Assembly: GCA_015057825.1 (NCBI GenBank)
Contig: SVDN01000005.1
Span: 62,001 to 126,000 of the forward strand
Source: Lachnospiraceae bacterium
GTDB lineage: Bacteria; Bacillota; Clostridia; Lachnospirales; Lachnospiraceae
Length of the DNA stretch: 64,000 bases
Direction of reading: 5' to 3'
The notes under the pieces are model-generated. The model did no database searches. It saw only the letters and a list, made by a program, of their open reading frames with translations, and was not told the DNA's origin. The translations under genes were made by a program, and so were the position numbers. Shown here piece by piece: positions 25,998-33,814 of this stretch (position 1 is the stretch's first letter; the number at the start of each line of letters is the position of its first letter).

Positions 25998-26276
25998 TTA
26001 TTTTTTATTAACGATATCTTTTAAGCCTCTACCAGCTTTGAATTTTGGAGCTTTTGAAGCTGCAATTTTCATTGGTTTGCCTGTCTGAGGGTTTCTACCT
26101 TCTCTAGCTGCTCTCTTAACAACTTCGAATGTACCGAAACCAACTAACTGAACTTTGTTGCCTTTCTTTAACTGTTCAGCAACGATGTCTGTGAAAGCTC
26201 TTAAAGCTTTTTCTGAATCTTTTTTTGATAACTGTGTTTTTGCAGCCATTGCTGCTACTAATTCTGCTTTGTTCAT
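25998..26276 (-). CDS. hup: HU-family DNA-binding protein
   Basis: 92 residues, standard HU length. The sequence MNKAELVAAMAAKTQLSKKDSEKALRAF..., the arm region FEVVKRAAREGRNPQTGKPM and the C-terminal AGRGLKDIV are typical. HU compacts DNA as a dimer. The true start is the ATG at 26276 with GGAGGATT; a much longer open frame upstream has no support. It is monocistronic between its own strong promoter and terminator. Confidence 0.97.
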   Translation of the reverse strand: MNKAELVAAMAAKTQLSKKDSEKALRAFTDIVAEQLKKGNKVQLVGFGTFEVVKRAAREGRNPQTGKPMKIAASKAPKFKAGRGLKDIVNKK

Positions 26277-26388
26277 GAACAAAATCCTCCTCTGAATACT
26301 TTGTGCACAAGGCACATGTTTTATTAATCTCTCCCAAGCATAATTGCATGGTTTTCTTAAAGCACCTCGCTCGGCGCCTCTAAATATA

Positions 26389-26417
26389 TTTATATTAGAT
26401 TTTTGCCCATTTGTCAA
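26389..26417 (-). promoter_or_regulatory. Strong sigma-A promoter of the HU gene
   Basis: Minus-strand TTGACA (26417-26412), a 17-bp spacer and TATAAA (26394-26389). It gives a leader of about 105 bases, which includes a possible hairpin GCGCC/GGUGC near its 5' end. Confidence 0.8.
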
Positions 26418-26510
26418 GGAAAATCAAGGATTTTTCTCAAAAAAAATGTCAATTTTTTCGACTTTTCCGTTGAAAAGCGTCTGTATACCGCATTATTACT
26501 GCAAAAAAGT

Positions 26511-26621
26511 AAAAAAATCTTTATCGCTTGGACAAAGATTTTTTTAGGTTTTTTAAAGTATGCTATATTTCCGAGCTAAGCGAAGTTGTGTGTGTGAGTG
26601 GTTGTCAACCTCGCTCCTCTT
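26511..26621 (-). ncRNA. Candidate small RNA or short leader transcript ending in a terminator
   Basis: On the minus strand a promoter-like pair TGTACA (26656-26651) and TATAAT (26633-26628), 17 bp apart, predicts a start near 26620. A 12-bp perfect stem (26534-26545 with 26511-26522) followed by TTACTTTTTT ends the unit about 110 bases later. The body can fold AGCGAG with UUCGCU. It also contains AGAGGAG followed by TTG ACA ACC ACT CAC ACA CAC, a possible 10-residue Thr/His-rich peptide. I recognise no known RNA family. The stretch 26277-26730 otherwise holds the HU leader and promoter and the LysR upstream region. Confidence 0.35.
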
Positions 26622-26730
26622 GTACTTATTATACTTCGAAATTTGATTTTTGTACAGAGAATGATAAAAAAACTTTTATTACTGACAGGAATATATAATT
26701 GTGATATTATTGCTTTTGAGAGGTGATATC

Positions 26731-27654
26731 ATGGAATTTTCTTTAACATCGGTAACATTACAACAAATCAATATTTTTATAAATGTTGTGGAGACCGGCG
26801 GTTTTGCTAAGGCAAGCGCTGCGCTTTTGATGACCCAATCGGCCGTAAGCAAAAGCATAGCAAAGCTTGAACAGTCTCTGGGCATAACTCTGTTCCACAG
26901 AAGCACAAGGGAAGTCAACCTAACGGAAGCCGGCACTCTTTTATATAACGAATGGAAGCCCATTTTGCAATCAATCAATAACGGATACATTAAAGCCCGT
27001 GCAATACAAAACGAAAGCACTCAGGTATTGAATATCGGCATAATGAATACCGCTCGTCCCGACAAATATCTTAAAAACTTTTCAGAGACATTCAACATCA
27101 AATATCCGGATATTTCCGTTATATTTGACAGTCAATATTTATCCGAGCTGGAACTGGGACTTGGTAACGAAAAATACGATGCAATTATGCTGCCTGATTT
27201 TGAACGATTCAGTGTTGATGACATCGGCTTTAAATGGAAATGGGTTGCATGTTCCACAGCCTATGTAATCGTCCCGAAGGATCATCATCTTTCTTCAAAA
27301 AAGGCTCTCAAAACCAAGGATATTTTAAACGAAAAACTATCCGAATTGGAAGAACATCAATTAGGCTCCAGTTTCAGACGGGATATTAAGGAACGTTTCA
27401 AACCTTACGGCGTAACGCCTAATTTTGCCTACAAGTATAAAAACGCTTTTAATGTTATGTTCAATTTAAACACCAACAATTCTCTTTCCATAGTGGATAA
27501 GTTTTTTGATTATCCCGAAAACGATCATTCCGTTCTTATTCCTTTAACGGACCAGACAAACGGAATCATATGCGCGTGGAATCCCAAAAGAGAAACCCTA
27601 CCTTTAAAGAAGTTTCTTTCTTCATTTAACGTTTCTCCTGCAAGCAACAAATAA
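26731..27654 (+). CDS. LysR-family transcriptional regulator
   Basis: 307 residues. The N-terminal winged helix-turn-helix (LQQINIFINVVETGGFAKASAALLMTQSAVSKSIAKLEQSLGITLF, about 7-51) is classic LysR, and a periplasmic-binding-protein-like effector domain follows (about 95-295). The ATG at 26731 is preceded by GAGAGGTGA; a GTG 30 bases upstream is rejected. A TATAAT at 26694-26699 may be its -10. It is convergent with the OFA-family transporter. LysR proteins usually control adjacent genes, but no divergent partner with a clear link is present, so its target is open. Confidence 0.93.
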   Translation: MEFSLTSVTLQQINIFINVVETGGFAKASAALLMTQSAVSKSIAKLEQSLGITLFHRSTREVNLTEAGTLLYNEWKPILQSINNGYIKARAIQNESTQVLNIGIMNTARPDKYLKNFSETFNIKYPDISVIFDSQYLSELELGLGNEKYDAIMLPDFERFSVDDIGFKWKWVACSTAYVIVPKDHHLSSKKALKTKDILNEKLSELEEHQLGSSFRRDIKERFKPYGVTPNFAYKYKNAFNVMFNLNTNNSLSIVDKFFDYPENDHSVLIPLTDQTNGIICAWNPKRETLPLKKFLSSFNVSPASNK

Positions 27655-27666
27655 TCAGCAATATAA

Positions 27667-27708
27667 AAACGTCCGGAGGCGAGCTTAAAGCTACAACTCC
27701 GAACGTTT
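27667..27708. terminator. Bidirectional terminator between the LysR and OFA genes
   Basis: Arms AAACGTCCGGAG and CTCCGAACGTTT pair with one mismatch around an 18-base loop, which itself contains AGCTT/AAGCT. T-rich runs follow on both strands. Confidence 0.75.
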
Positions 27709-27725
27709 ATTTTTTATAGAATTAT

Positions 27726-28967
27726 TTATTTTGCTTTTTTAGCCATTGCCTTAAAGAGAAGTGAAAGTACGAAACCAACAGCCGCAACGATAATGGCGAT
27801 TAAGAATGCCATAAGGTATGTTCCGGTTGATCCGTATACACTCTTAACAATCATAGGTGCAATAAGACCTGCAAGGGAGAAACCGATAAACATGATACCG
27901 TAGTTTACACCCTGATTCTTCGCTCCGAACATTTCCATTGTGAAGCCCGGGTAAATACCCATAAAGCAACCAAAGCAAATACCTGTAAGGATAATACCTA
28001 TAATAAAGAGCGGTACTGACATGTTCTGTCCGCCGAAGAAGAGGCAAACCAAAGCTACTATCGAAATAATAAATACGATTAAGAGAGTATTTATTCTACC
28101 AAGCTTATCAGATACAAATCCACCACCGATTCTTGCAAGAGCATTGAAAAGTGCAATGATAGATACAAGTAAAGCAGCAAATGCAGGTTCAAATCCCATC
28201 ATGTTCATACCGATTGGTTTTGCTGATGAAATCATCATCATACCCGATAAAGCACCTGCAAATAACATTGCCATCATTATATAGAAGAATTTTGATGTAA
28301 TCATCTGTTTCCAGTTTTTGTTTTCTGTTGCGGAAACAGTAGTTGCCGCAGCCTTAGGTGTCCATCCCTTTGGTGCATATCCGTCAGGACATTTTGTAAT
28401 AAGGAATGACATAACCACGATTACAACAATTGTCATAACACCAACAATCTTGAATGTTGATGTGACACCGCTTCCTTCAATCATAGACTGGATAATCGGT
28501 GGCCATACAATCGAGCTTACGCCGTATGCTGCAGTAGCAACGCCGCCCGCAAATCCCTTTTTATCAGGGAAGAATTTAACTGTATTGTTAATGGTAACAC
28601 CGTAAACAAGACCCATTGCAAGACCTGTAAAGAGGCCGTAACCAACGATAAGTCCGCCAACGCCCGATGCAAAACCGCAGATTACAAAACCAAGTCCGAA
28701 TAAAATACCGCCTACCAAAACAACAATTTTTGAGCCAAGTTTTGCGGTAATGAATCCGCCGGCTATCATTGTAATAAATCCTACACTGTTACCGATTGAG
28801 AACACGATTCCGAGATCTTCCGCAATAAGTTCAACACCGTTCTTTGCGGAAAGGTATTCTGCCATAGGACCGCTAAAAACGCTCCATACATAAAGTGTTC
28901 CGATAAAGAAGTTGATAACACAGCTTGCGATAAGTACAAGCCATCTTCTCTTGTCATACTTTTCCAT
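27726..28967 (-). CDS. OFA-family major facilitator transporter
   Basis: 413 residues with about 12 membrane helices. The N-terminus RRWLVLIASCVINFFIGTLYVWSVFSGP is characteristic of the oxalate/formate antiporter (OFA) family. Members move small carboxylates such as oxalate, formate, lactate or pyruvate; the substrate cannot be set here, and no oxalate or formate genes adjoin. The ATG at 28967 has AGGTGA five bases before it; a GTG nine bases upstream, with AAAAGGA, is an alternative start. The gene has a strong promoter and an unusually structured leader. Confidence 0.9.
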   Translation of the reverse strand: MEKYDKRRWLVLIASCVINFFIGTLYVWSVFSGPMAEYLSAKNGVELIAEDLGIVFSIGNSVGFITMIAGGFITAKLGSKIVVLVGGILFGLGFVICGFASGVGGLIVGYGLFTGLAMGLVYGVTINNTVKFFPDKKGFAGGVATAAYGVSSIVWPPIIQSMIEGSGVTSTFKIVGVMTIVVIVVMSFLITKCPDGYAPKGWTPKAAATTVSATENKNWKQMITSKFFYIMMAMLFAGALSGMMMISSAKPIGMNMMGFEPAFAALLVSIIALFNALARIGGGFVSDKLGRINTLLIVFIISIVALVCLFFGGQNMSVPLFIIGIILTGICFGCFMGIYPGFTMEMFGAKNQGVNYGIMFIGFSLAGLIAPMIVKSVYGSTGTYLMAFLIAIIVAAVGFVLSLLFKAMAKKAK

Positions 28968-28976
28968 GCTTTTCAC

Positions 28977-29080
28977 CTATTTCCTTTTAATTGATATAAC
29001 CCTGAAAATCACGAAATTTTCCCTTACTTTGTCTGAAGAGTCCCCTTCATTCCCGCTTAGACAAAGTCCCCTTTTACACT
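28977..29080 (-). promoter_or_regulatory. Structured 5' leader of the OFA transporter gene
   Basis: From the predicted start near 29080 the RNA carries 9-bp arms ACUUUGUCU (29067-29059) and AGACAAAGU (29034-29026), enclosing a smaller GAAG/CUUC hairpin. A second hairpin, GAAAAU/AUUUUC, lies closer to the gene. The motif AAGGGGACU occurs twice. I recognise no riboswitch class; a cis-acting regulator is an inference. Confidence 0.45.
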
Positions 29081-29086
29081 TTTTTC

Positions 29087-29115
29087 ATTATAAGTAGTTA
29101 TTTTTTAATTTGCAA
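29087..29115 (-). promoter_or_regulatory. Sigma-A promoter of the OFA transporter gene
   Basis: Minus-strand TTGCAA (29115-29110), a 17-bp spacer and a perfect TATAAT (29092-29087). Confidence 0.75.
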
Positions 29116-29163
29116 CTCTTTTTTTGTTGACCATTTATAACTATATCTTATCATAGTTATTAG

Positions 29164-29952
29164 CTAGATTCTTTTTATGAACTTTTCTCTTGTCTGTTCT
29201 CCTTTAAGCCTTGCTTCATCTCTTGCATCAACCTGCATTCTTTCGGTCATTCCTCTTCTGTCATATACCGTGGAAAGAGATGTCGAATGAGCACTCTTTT
29301 TTCTGCCGTTGGCCGTAACAACACGAGTAATGGCATCAAAATCTCCTTCTTTTAAATATCTTGCAATATCTTCTTCCGTGTATCCGGGATCGTAATCTTC
29401 ATCATCATCGTCCAATGTATTTACATATCCCAAATCTTCCACACCTTCATTTTCCAATTCAAGGTCGCTTTTTTCATAAAGAATGTTATTGATTTCCTCA
29501 ACCGCTTCTTGTAAATCCTCTTCTTTCAATTCGCTGTTTTCTTCCTTTTGCTCGGGCTTAGTTTGCGTATCCTGCGCAGGAATAAAAGCCGTAATTATTC
29601 CCGTAAAAAATCCTATGACTGCATTTACGAACTTTTCAAGACCCTTCGCAAACTTATCAAAAACATCCGAGGTTGCATCGATAACGCTTTCATTCTTTGT
29701 TTGTGATTGTTTTGTCGTGCTTGTGGCACGATTTACCTGAAAGTCGCTTGTGGTTCTTTTTGTTTGTCCCACAGGCTCTTTTTTTACAATCTCTTTTTTC
29801 TTTTCGGAACTGCGCTCAAAAACAACGCCCTTCTCTCCAAGATCTTTTAAAAAAGTCTGATTAAAGCTTTTGTCTCCGGATCTTGAGCCGGACAGGTTAT
29901 TAACATTTTGATATTTTTCAATATTTGAGTTATTAACCCTATTTGTTTGCAT
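29164..29952 (-). CDS. Hypothetical acidic protein with one amphipathic or membrane segment
   Basis: 262 residues, no recognised family. The first 100 residues are polar and low in complexity (Lys/Ser/Thr/Asn). Residues about 104-124 (KFVNAVIGFFTGIITAFIPA) are hydrophobic and could anchor or embed it in a membrane. A very acidic stretch (about 130-195, with DDDDEDYDPGYTEEDIARYL) and a basic C-terminus follow. The ATG lies inside the end of the ClC gene (14-bp overlap) without a ribosome binding site of its own, so translation is likely coupled. It is the last gene of the P-type ATPase / ClC operon and might assist one of them, which is conjecture. Confidence 0.7.
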   Translation of the reverse strand: MQTNRVNNSNIEKYQNVNNLSGSRSGDKSFNQTFLKDLGEKGVVFERSSEKKKEIVKKEPVGQTKRTTSDFQVNRATSTTKQSQTKNESVIDATSDVFDKFAKGLEKFVNAVIGFFTGIITAFIPAQDTQTKPEQKEENSELKEEDLQEAVEEINNILYEKSDLELENEGVEDLGYVNTLDDDDEDYDPGYTEEDIARYLKEGDFDAITRVVTANGRKKSAHSTSLSTVYDRRGMTERMQVDARDEARLKGEQTREKFIKRI

Positions 29953-31201
29953 TTCTGTTTATAAATTCCCCTTTTATCTTTGAATACATAATCTTTTGTG
30001 AAGAATACAAGCTGTAATATCCCGAAAGCATGTAACTTATGGCACAAGCTATGCAAAAATAAACTATTCCGCTTGCTCCGAACAGCTCCACACTTAAAAT
30101 AGTGGATGCCAACGGACAGTTGGTAACGCCGCAAAACAGTGCAACAAGCCCAAGTGCCGCAGCAAAGCCGGGATCTACACCAAGAAGCATTCCCATCAAG
30201 CAGCCGAAAGTCGCTCCCACAAAGAAGGACGGGACGATTTCTCCGCCTTTAAAGCCGGCACCTATTGTAATAGCCGTAAATAGCATCTTAAGAAGAAAGG
30301 CCTCCCAATTGACTTCTCCTCCGATTGCTCTTTCTATAACTTCCAAGCCCGCGCCGTTGTAATCGTTTGTTCCCACAAGCATTGTAAGCAGAACGATTAC
30401 TCCGCCGAAAACCGCGATTCTTATATAATCATTTCTGATTATCCAGCCAAGTATTTTGCCTGTCTTTTGAAGCAGTACGCAAAAAAGCATACTGAGCAGA
30501 GCGCACAAAATGCCTATTACGGCAACTTTTAAAAGAATGCTTATGCTTATGTCCGGAAAAGCCACTTTTCCGAAGTTTTCCGCCGGCAGCTTAAATGCAA
30601 GGCTTACAAGGAATGATACTATTGCCGAAACAACACATGGGAATAGGGCGGAATAATACATTATACCTACGCTTATAACTTCCAAAGCAAAAAATGCAGC
30701 TGTCATGGGTGTTCCGAAAAGTGCTGCAAACAATCCGCTCATTCCGCACATTACCAAATAGTGTTTATCTTTTTCATCCAGTCTGAAAAAGCGTCCCACC
30801 ATACTGCCAAGGCTGCCTCCAAGTTGCAATGCAGCCCCTTCTCTACCGATTGAGCCGCCGAAAAGATGTGTAATAAGCGTGCCCGCAATAATCAACACCG
30901 ACATATTAGCCGGCACTTCTCCATCCGTTCTTACCGTATCTATTACAAGATTTGTTCCCAAATCTTTTTCGACTCTGAAAAGTTTATATAATGCAGGAAT
31001 GGCAAGACCCGCAAGAGGCAGAAAATATATAAGGAAAGAATGCCCCTGCCTTATGCTTGTTACCGCATCGATTCCCATTCTGAAAAGCGAGCCCACAAGT
31101 CCGCAAAACAGACCTACCAAAATAGCAATTAGCAGCCACTTGATAAAAGCTTTCGCATACTCACTTATTGTAAGTAATCTCTCTATATCTCTCGATCTCA
31201 T
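29939..31201 (-). CDS. ClC-family anion antiporter, possibly of the fluoride (CLC-F) subgroup
   Basis: 420 residues, about 10-12 membrane helices. The gating-glutamate motif is GGSIGREGAALQLGGS (E121). The usual GSGIP selectivity motif is absent; the matching region reads DLGTNLVIDTV, with Asn84 near the place of the central Ser, as remembered for the fluoride/proton CLC-F branch. That assignment is from memory of the family and moderate in strength. The ATG overlaps the P-type ATPase stop in ATGA. No fluoride riboswitch is seen upstream of the operon. A chloride or other anion remains possible. Confidence 0.85.
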   Translation of the reverse strand: MRSRDIERLLTISEYAKAFIKWLLIAILVGLFCGLVGSLFRMGIDAVTSIRQGHSFLIYFLPLAGLAIPALYKLFRVEKDLGTNLVIDTVRTDGEVPANMSVLIIAGTLITHLFGGSIGREGAALQLGGSLGSMVGRFFRLDEKDKHYLVMCGMSGLFAALFGTPMTAAFFALEVISVGIMYYSALFPCVVSAIVSFLVSLAFKLPAENFGKVAFPDISISILLKVAVIGILCALLSMLFCVLLQKTGKILGWIIRNDYIRIAVFGGVIVLLTMLVGTNDYNGAGLEVIERAIGGEVNWEAFLLKMLFTAITIGAGFKGGEIVPSFFVGATFGCLMGMLLGVDPGFAAALGLVALFCGVTNCPLASTILSVELFGASGIVYFCIACAISYMLSGYYSLYSSQKIMYSKIKGEFINRNANK

Positions 31202-33618
31202 TTTTTACGAGCCACCTTACTTTTTATCCAGCCGCACAAATACGCCACCTTATCGAATATCGTTGTAAGAGCGACATAAAGGGTTGGTATTGTAAATAAA
31301 AATACCGTAAATACAAGGCCCGATTTAAGTGTAAGGCCCGTAAGTGAAAACATTTGCGGCAGTACCGTCAAAATAATTATAAGCAATCCGAAAAGAACCG
31401 CAAACAATCCCGCATGGAGCCAGGTAAAAGGCTTTCCTCCCACGGTCCAAACCATGAAAAATCCCACTGCCGTTATAAGAAGTGCCGTCATGGTTGATAT
31501 TTCCGTTTCGCCAAAATCAAACAATGCCTGAAATACTATAATTCCCACTACGATAATAAGGTCGGTAAGTGCCGCAGGCAATGCTTTATAAATTACATTA
31601 AATAAAAATCTTCCCTTAACTCTGTTTGTATTCGGTTCAAGGGCATATACAAACGAAGGAATACCTATTGTAAGATAAGTCATAAGCATAAGTTGTGACG
31701 GAGTAAGAGGATAAGCAAACACCGCCGTAATGGATATAATCGCAAGAATAAGAGAAAAAATATTCTTTACAAGATAAAGGGACGCCGCTCTTTCTATATT
31801 GTTAATAACTCTGCGCCCTTCCGCAACAACATCCGGCATATTTGCAAAGTCGGAGTTCATAAGAACAATATCCGAAACCTTTCCCGCAACTTCGCTTCCG
31901 GATGCCATGGCAACGGAACAATCCGCCTCTTTTAATGCAAGTACGTCATTTACACCATCACCTGTCATGGCAACCGTATGGCCCTGTTTTTGAAGGGCTT
32001 TGACGATTACTCTTTTCTGTTTTGGCTTAACACGGCCAAAAACCGTATATCTCGAAACCGCTTTAAATATTTTTGCATCCGTATCAAGCGTGGTTGCATC
32101 AATATAAGCATCGGCGTTTGAAATTCCCGCCTGCTTTGCTGCTGCGCACACGGTCATCGGATTATCTCCGGAAATAACCTTTATTTCAACATCGTTTTCG
32201 CTGAAATACTTAAATGTTGAACGAGCATTTTCTCTTACAGGGTTTGTAAAAAGCACAAGTGCAATGGGTTCAACGCCTCTTATATCGTTACCCAAGGCAT
32301 CGTTGCATTTTGCATAAACAAGTACACGATTGCCTTCCTGCATATATTTTTCAACAATCGGAGCATAAGATCTGTAACCGTTTCTTATAACAAAATCCGG
32401 AGCCCCGAAAACATAACTGTCGTTTTCCCCAAAACTTAAGGCGCTGAATTTGGTTTCCGATGAAAAGCCCTGAATTCGTACCGCTTTTTTGGATTTTCTG
32501 ACATTTACATAATAACCCTGAAGCGCCTCCATTGTCTGATTATCGTTTGACATATTAAGAGCGAAATCAGCAATCTGAAGGTTTATTTCATCCACTCCCT
32601 CGGGAGTGATTGCAAGATCCACGGAAGGTTTTCCGTTTTCATCTTTTGTAAGAGGAATAACTCCCGCAACTTTCATTGTATTTTCGGTTATCGTTCCCGT
32701 TTTATCAACGCAAAGCACATCAACTCTCGCAAGAGTCTCGGTACATTTCAAATCCTGAACAAGGGTTTTTTTCATCGCAAGACGACCGACACTGACTGCC
32801 AAAGCTATACTTGTAAGCAAATATAAGCCTTCCGGAATCATGCCGATAATGGCCGCCGTTGTGTTTTCAACGCCTTCTTTAACGGAAAGACCAAGGATTT
32901 CGGTCTGTCTGTAAAAAAGCATAATTCCGATAGGAATAACAGCAATACCTATGATATAAAGAAGTCTCGTAAGAGACTGCATCATCTTAGGTTGGTCTTT
33001 TTTCTTTGTCTTTTTTGCTTCTATTGTAAGTTTTGAAACATAGCTGTCCTCACCAACGTGTGTGAGCATGGCCCTGCATTCGCCGGAAATTATAAAGCTT
33101 CCCGAAAGAAGCTGGTCGTTTGGACCTTTTGTGATTTCATCGGATTCTCCCGTTATCAAAGATTCGTTAACCTGAACCTCTCCGCGAAGAATAACCGCAT
33201 CGGCATAAATCTGGTTGCCGCTTTTAAATACAACAACATCATCCTTAACCACATCATTTGTGGGAATAATATATCCTTTACCATCCCTAATTACCGCTGC
33301 CTTGGACTGGGCCATAATAGCAAGGCTGTCCAATTTCTTCTTGGAAATAAGCTCTTGCACGATACCGATTATGGTATTAAAGAAAATTACAAGCAAAAAT
33401 ACGAGTTCATCAAATGAACCCACCAAAATAAGAAGCACCGCAAGTGCTATAAAAAGCATATTAAAAAAAGTAAAAATATTTTCTAAAACAATCTGTTTAA
33501 CCGTCTTTGTAGGCGCCTCAACCGGATTATTTACAAGGCCTCTTCTGTACCTTTCTCTAACCTGACCTTCAGACAAGCCCGTAGACGCAATATCGAAAGA
33601 TGCGTCAGCTGTTTGCAT
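31198..33618 (-). CDS. Cation-translocating P-type ATPase, CtpE-like
   Basis: 806 residues. The phosphorylation motif CVDKTGTITEN (Asp near residue 305), the actuator loop LITGESDEI, and the hinge MTGDGVNDVLALKEADCSVAMASGS are intact. About ten membrane helices are present. Overall it resembles the CtpE group, whose mycobacterial member takes up calcium; helix 4 has IPEGLYLLTS. The ion is not proven. The ATG at 33618 is used, with GGTGG in front; the upstream GTG is part of that site. It heads a tightly coupled operon with the ClC antiporter (4-bp overlap) and the hypothetical protein, which suggests linked cation and anion movement. Confidence 0.92.
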   Translation of the reverse strand: MQTADASFDIASTGLSEGQVRERYRRGLVNNPVEAPTKTVKQIVLENIFTFFNMLFIALAVLLILVGSFDELVFLLVIFFNTIIGIVQELISKKKLDSLAIMAQSKAAVIRDGKGYIIPTNDVVKDDVVVFKSGNQIYADAVILRGEVQVNESLITGESDEITKGPNDQLLSGSFIISGECRAMLTHVGEDSYVSKLTIEAKKTKKKDQPKMMQSLTRLLYIIGIAVIPIGIMLFYRQTEILGLSVKEGVENTTAAIIGMIPEGLYLLTSIALAVSVGRLAMKKTLVQDLKCTETLARVDVLCVDKTGTITENTMKVAGVIPLTKDENGKPSVDLAITPEGVDEINLQIADFALNMSNDNQTMEALQGYYVNVRKSKKAVRIQGFSSETKFSALSFGENDSYVFGAPDFVIRNGYRSYAPIVEKYMQEGNRVLVYAKCNDALGNDIRGVEPIALVLFTNPVRENARSTFKYFSENDVEIKVISGDNPMTVCAAAKQAGISNADAYIDATTLDTDAKIFKAVSRYTVFGRVKPKQKRVIVKALQKQGHTVAMTGDGVNDVLALKEADCSVAMASGSEVAGKVSDIVLMNSDFANMPDVVAEGRRVINNIERAASLYLVKNIFSLILAIISITAVFAYPLTPSQLMLMTYLTIGIPSFVYALEPNTNRVKGRFLFNVIYKALPAALTDLIIVVGIIVFQALFDFGETEISTMTALLITAVGFFMVWTVGGKPFTWLHAGLFAVLFGLLIIILTVLPQMFSLTGLTLKSGLVFTVFLFTIPTLYVALTTIFDKVAYLCGWIKSKVARKK

Positions 33619-33718
33619 ACAATAAACCACCTTTTATCAAATTTAACGTTTATTATACATCATATAATAACTTTTTTCCACAAGCCCTTTATTTTTTCTA
33701 CCCATTTTAAAAGCTATA

Positions 33719-33799
33719 TGCTATACTGTTAGATAGATTGGTAATCGGCTTTAATATGGCTGGCAACGGTGGTTGGCAGCCAAACTTTTGTTTAAAGCC
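33719..33799 (+). promoter_or_regulatory. Extended -10 promoter and structured leader of the DUF1846 gene
   Basis: TG-C-TATACT (33719-33727) is an extended -10. The following leader has an outer stem GGCTTTAA (33747-33754) with TTAAAGCC (33792-33799). It encloses a hairpin GGCTG-g-CAAC / GTTG-g-CAGCC (33758-33781) with a G-G mismatch and GGTG loop. The outer stem ends 5 bases before the GGAGG site. I do not recognise a known riboswitch. Confidence 0.45.
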
Positions 33800-33814
33800 T
33801 TCATGGAGGAATAT

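Noticed and set aside
26277..26417. N-terminal extension of the HU protein up to 26417
   Set aside because: It would cover the HU promoter and leader; the ATG at 26276 has a strong ribosome binding site and gives the standard HU length.
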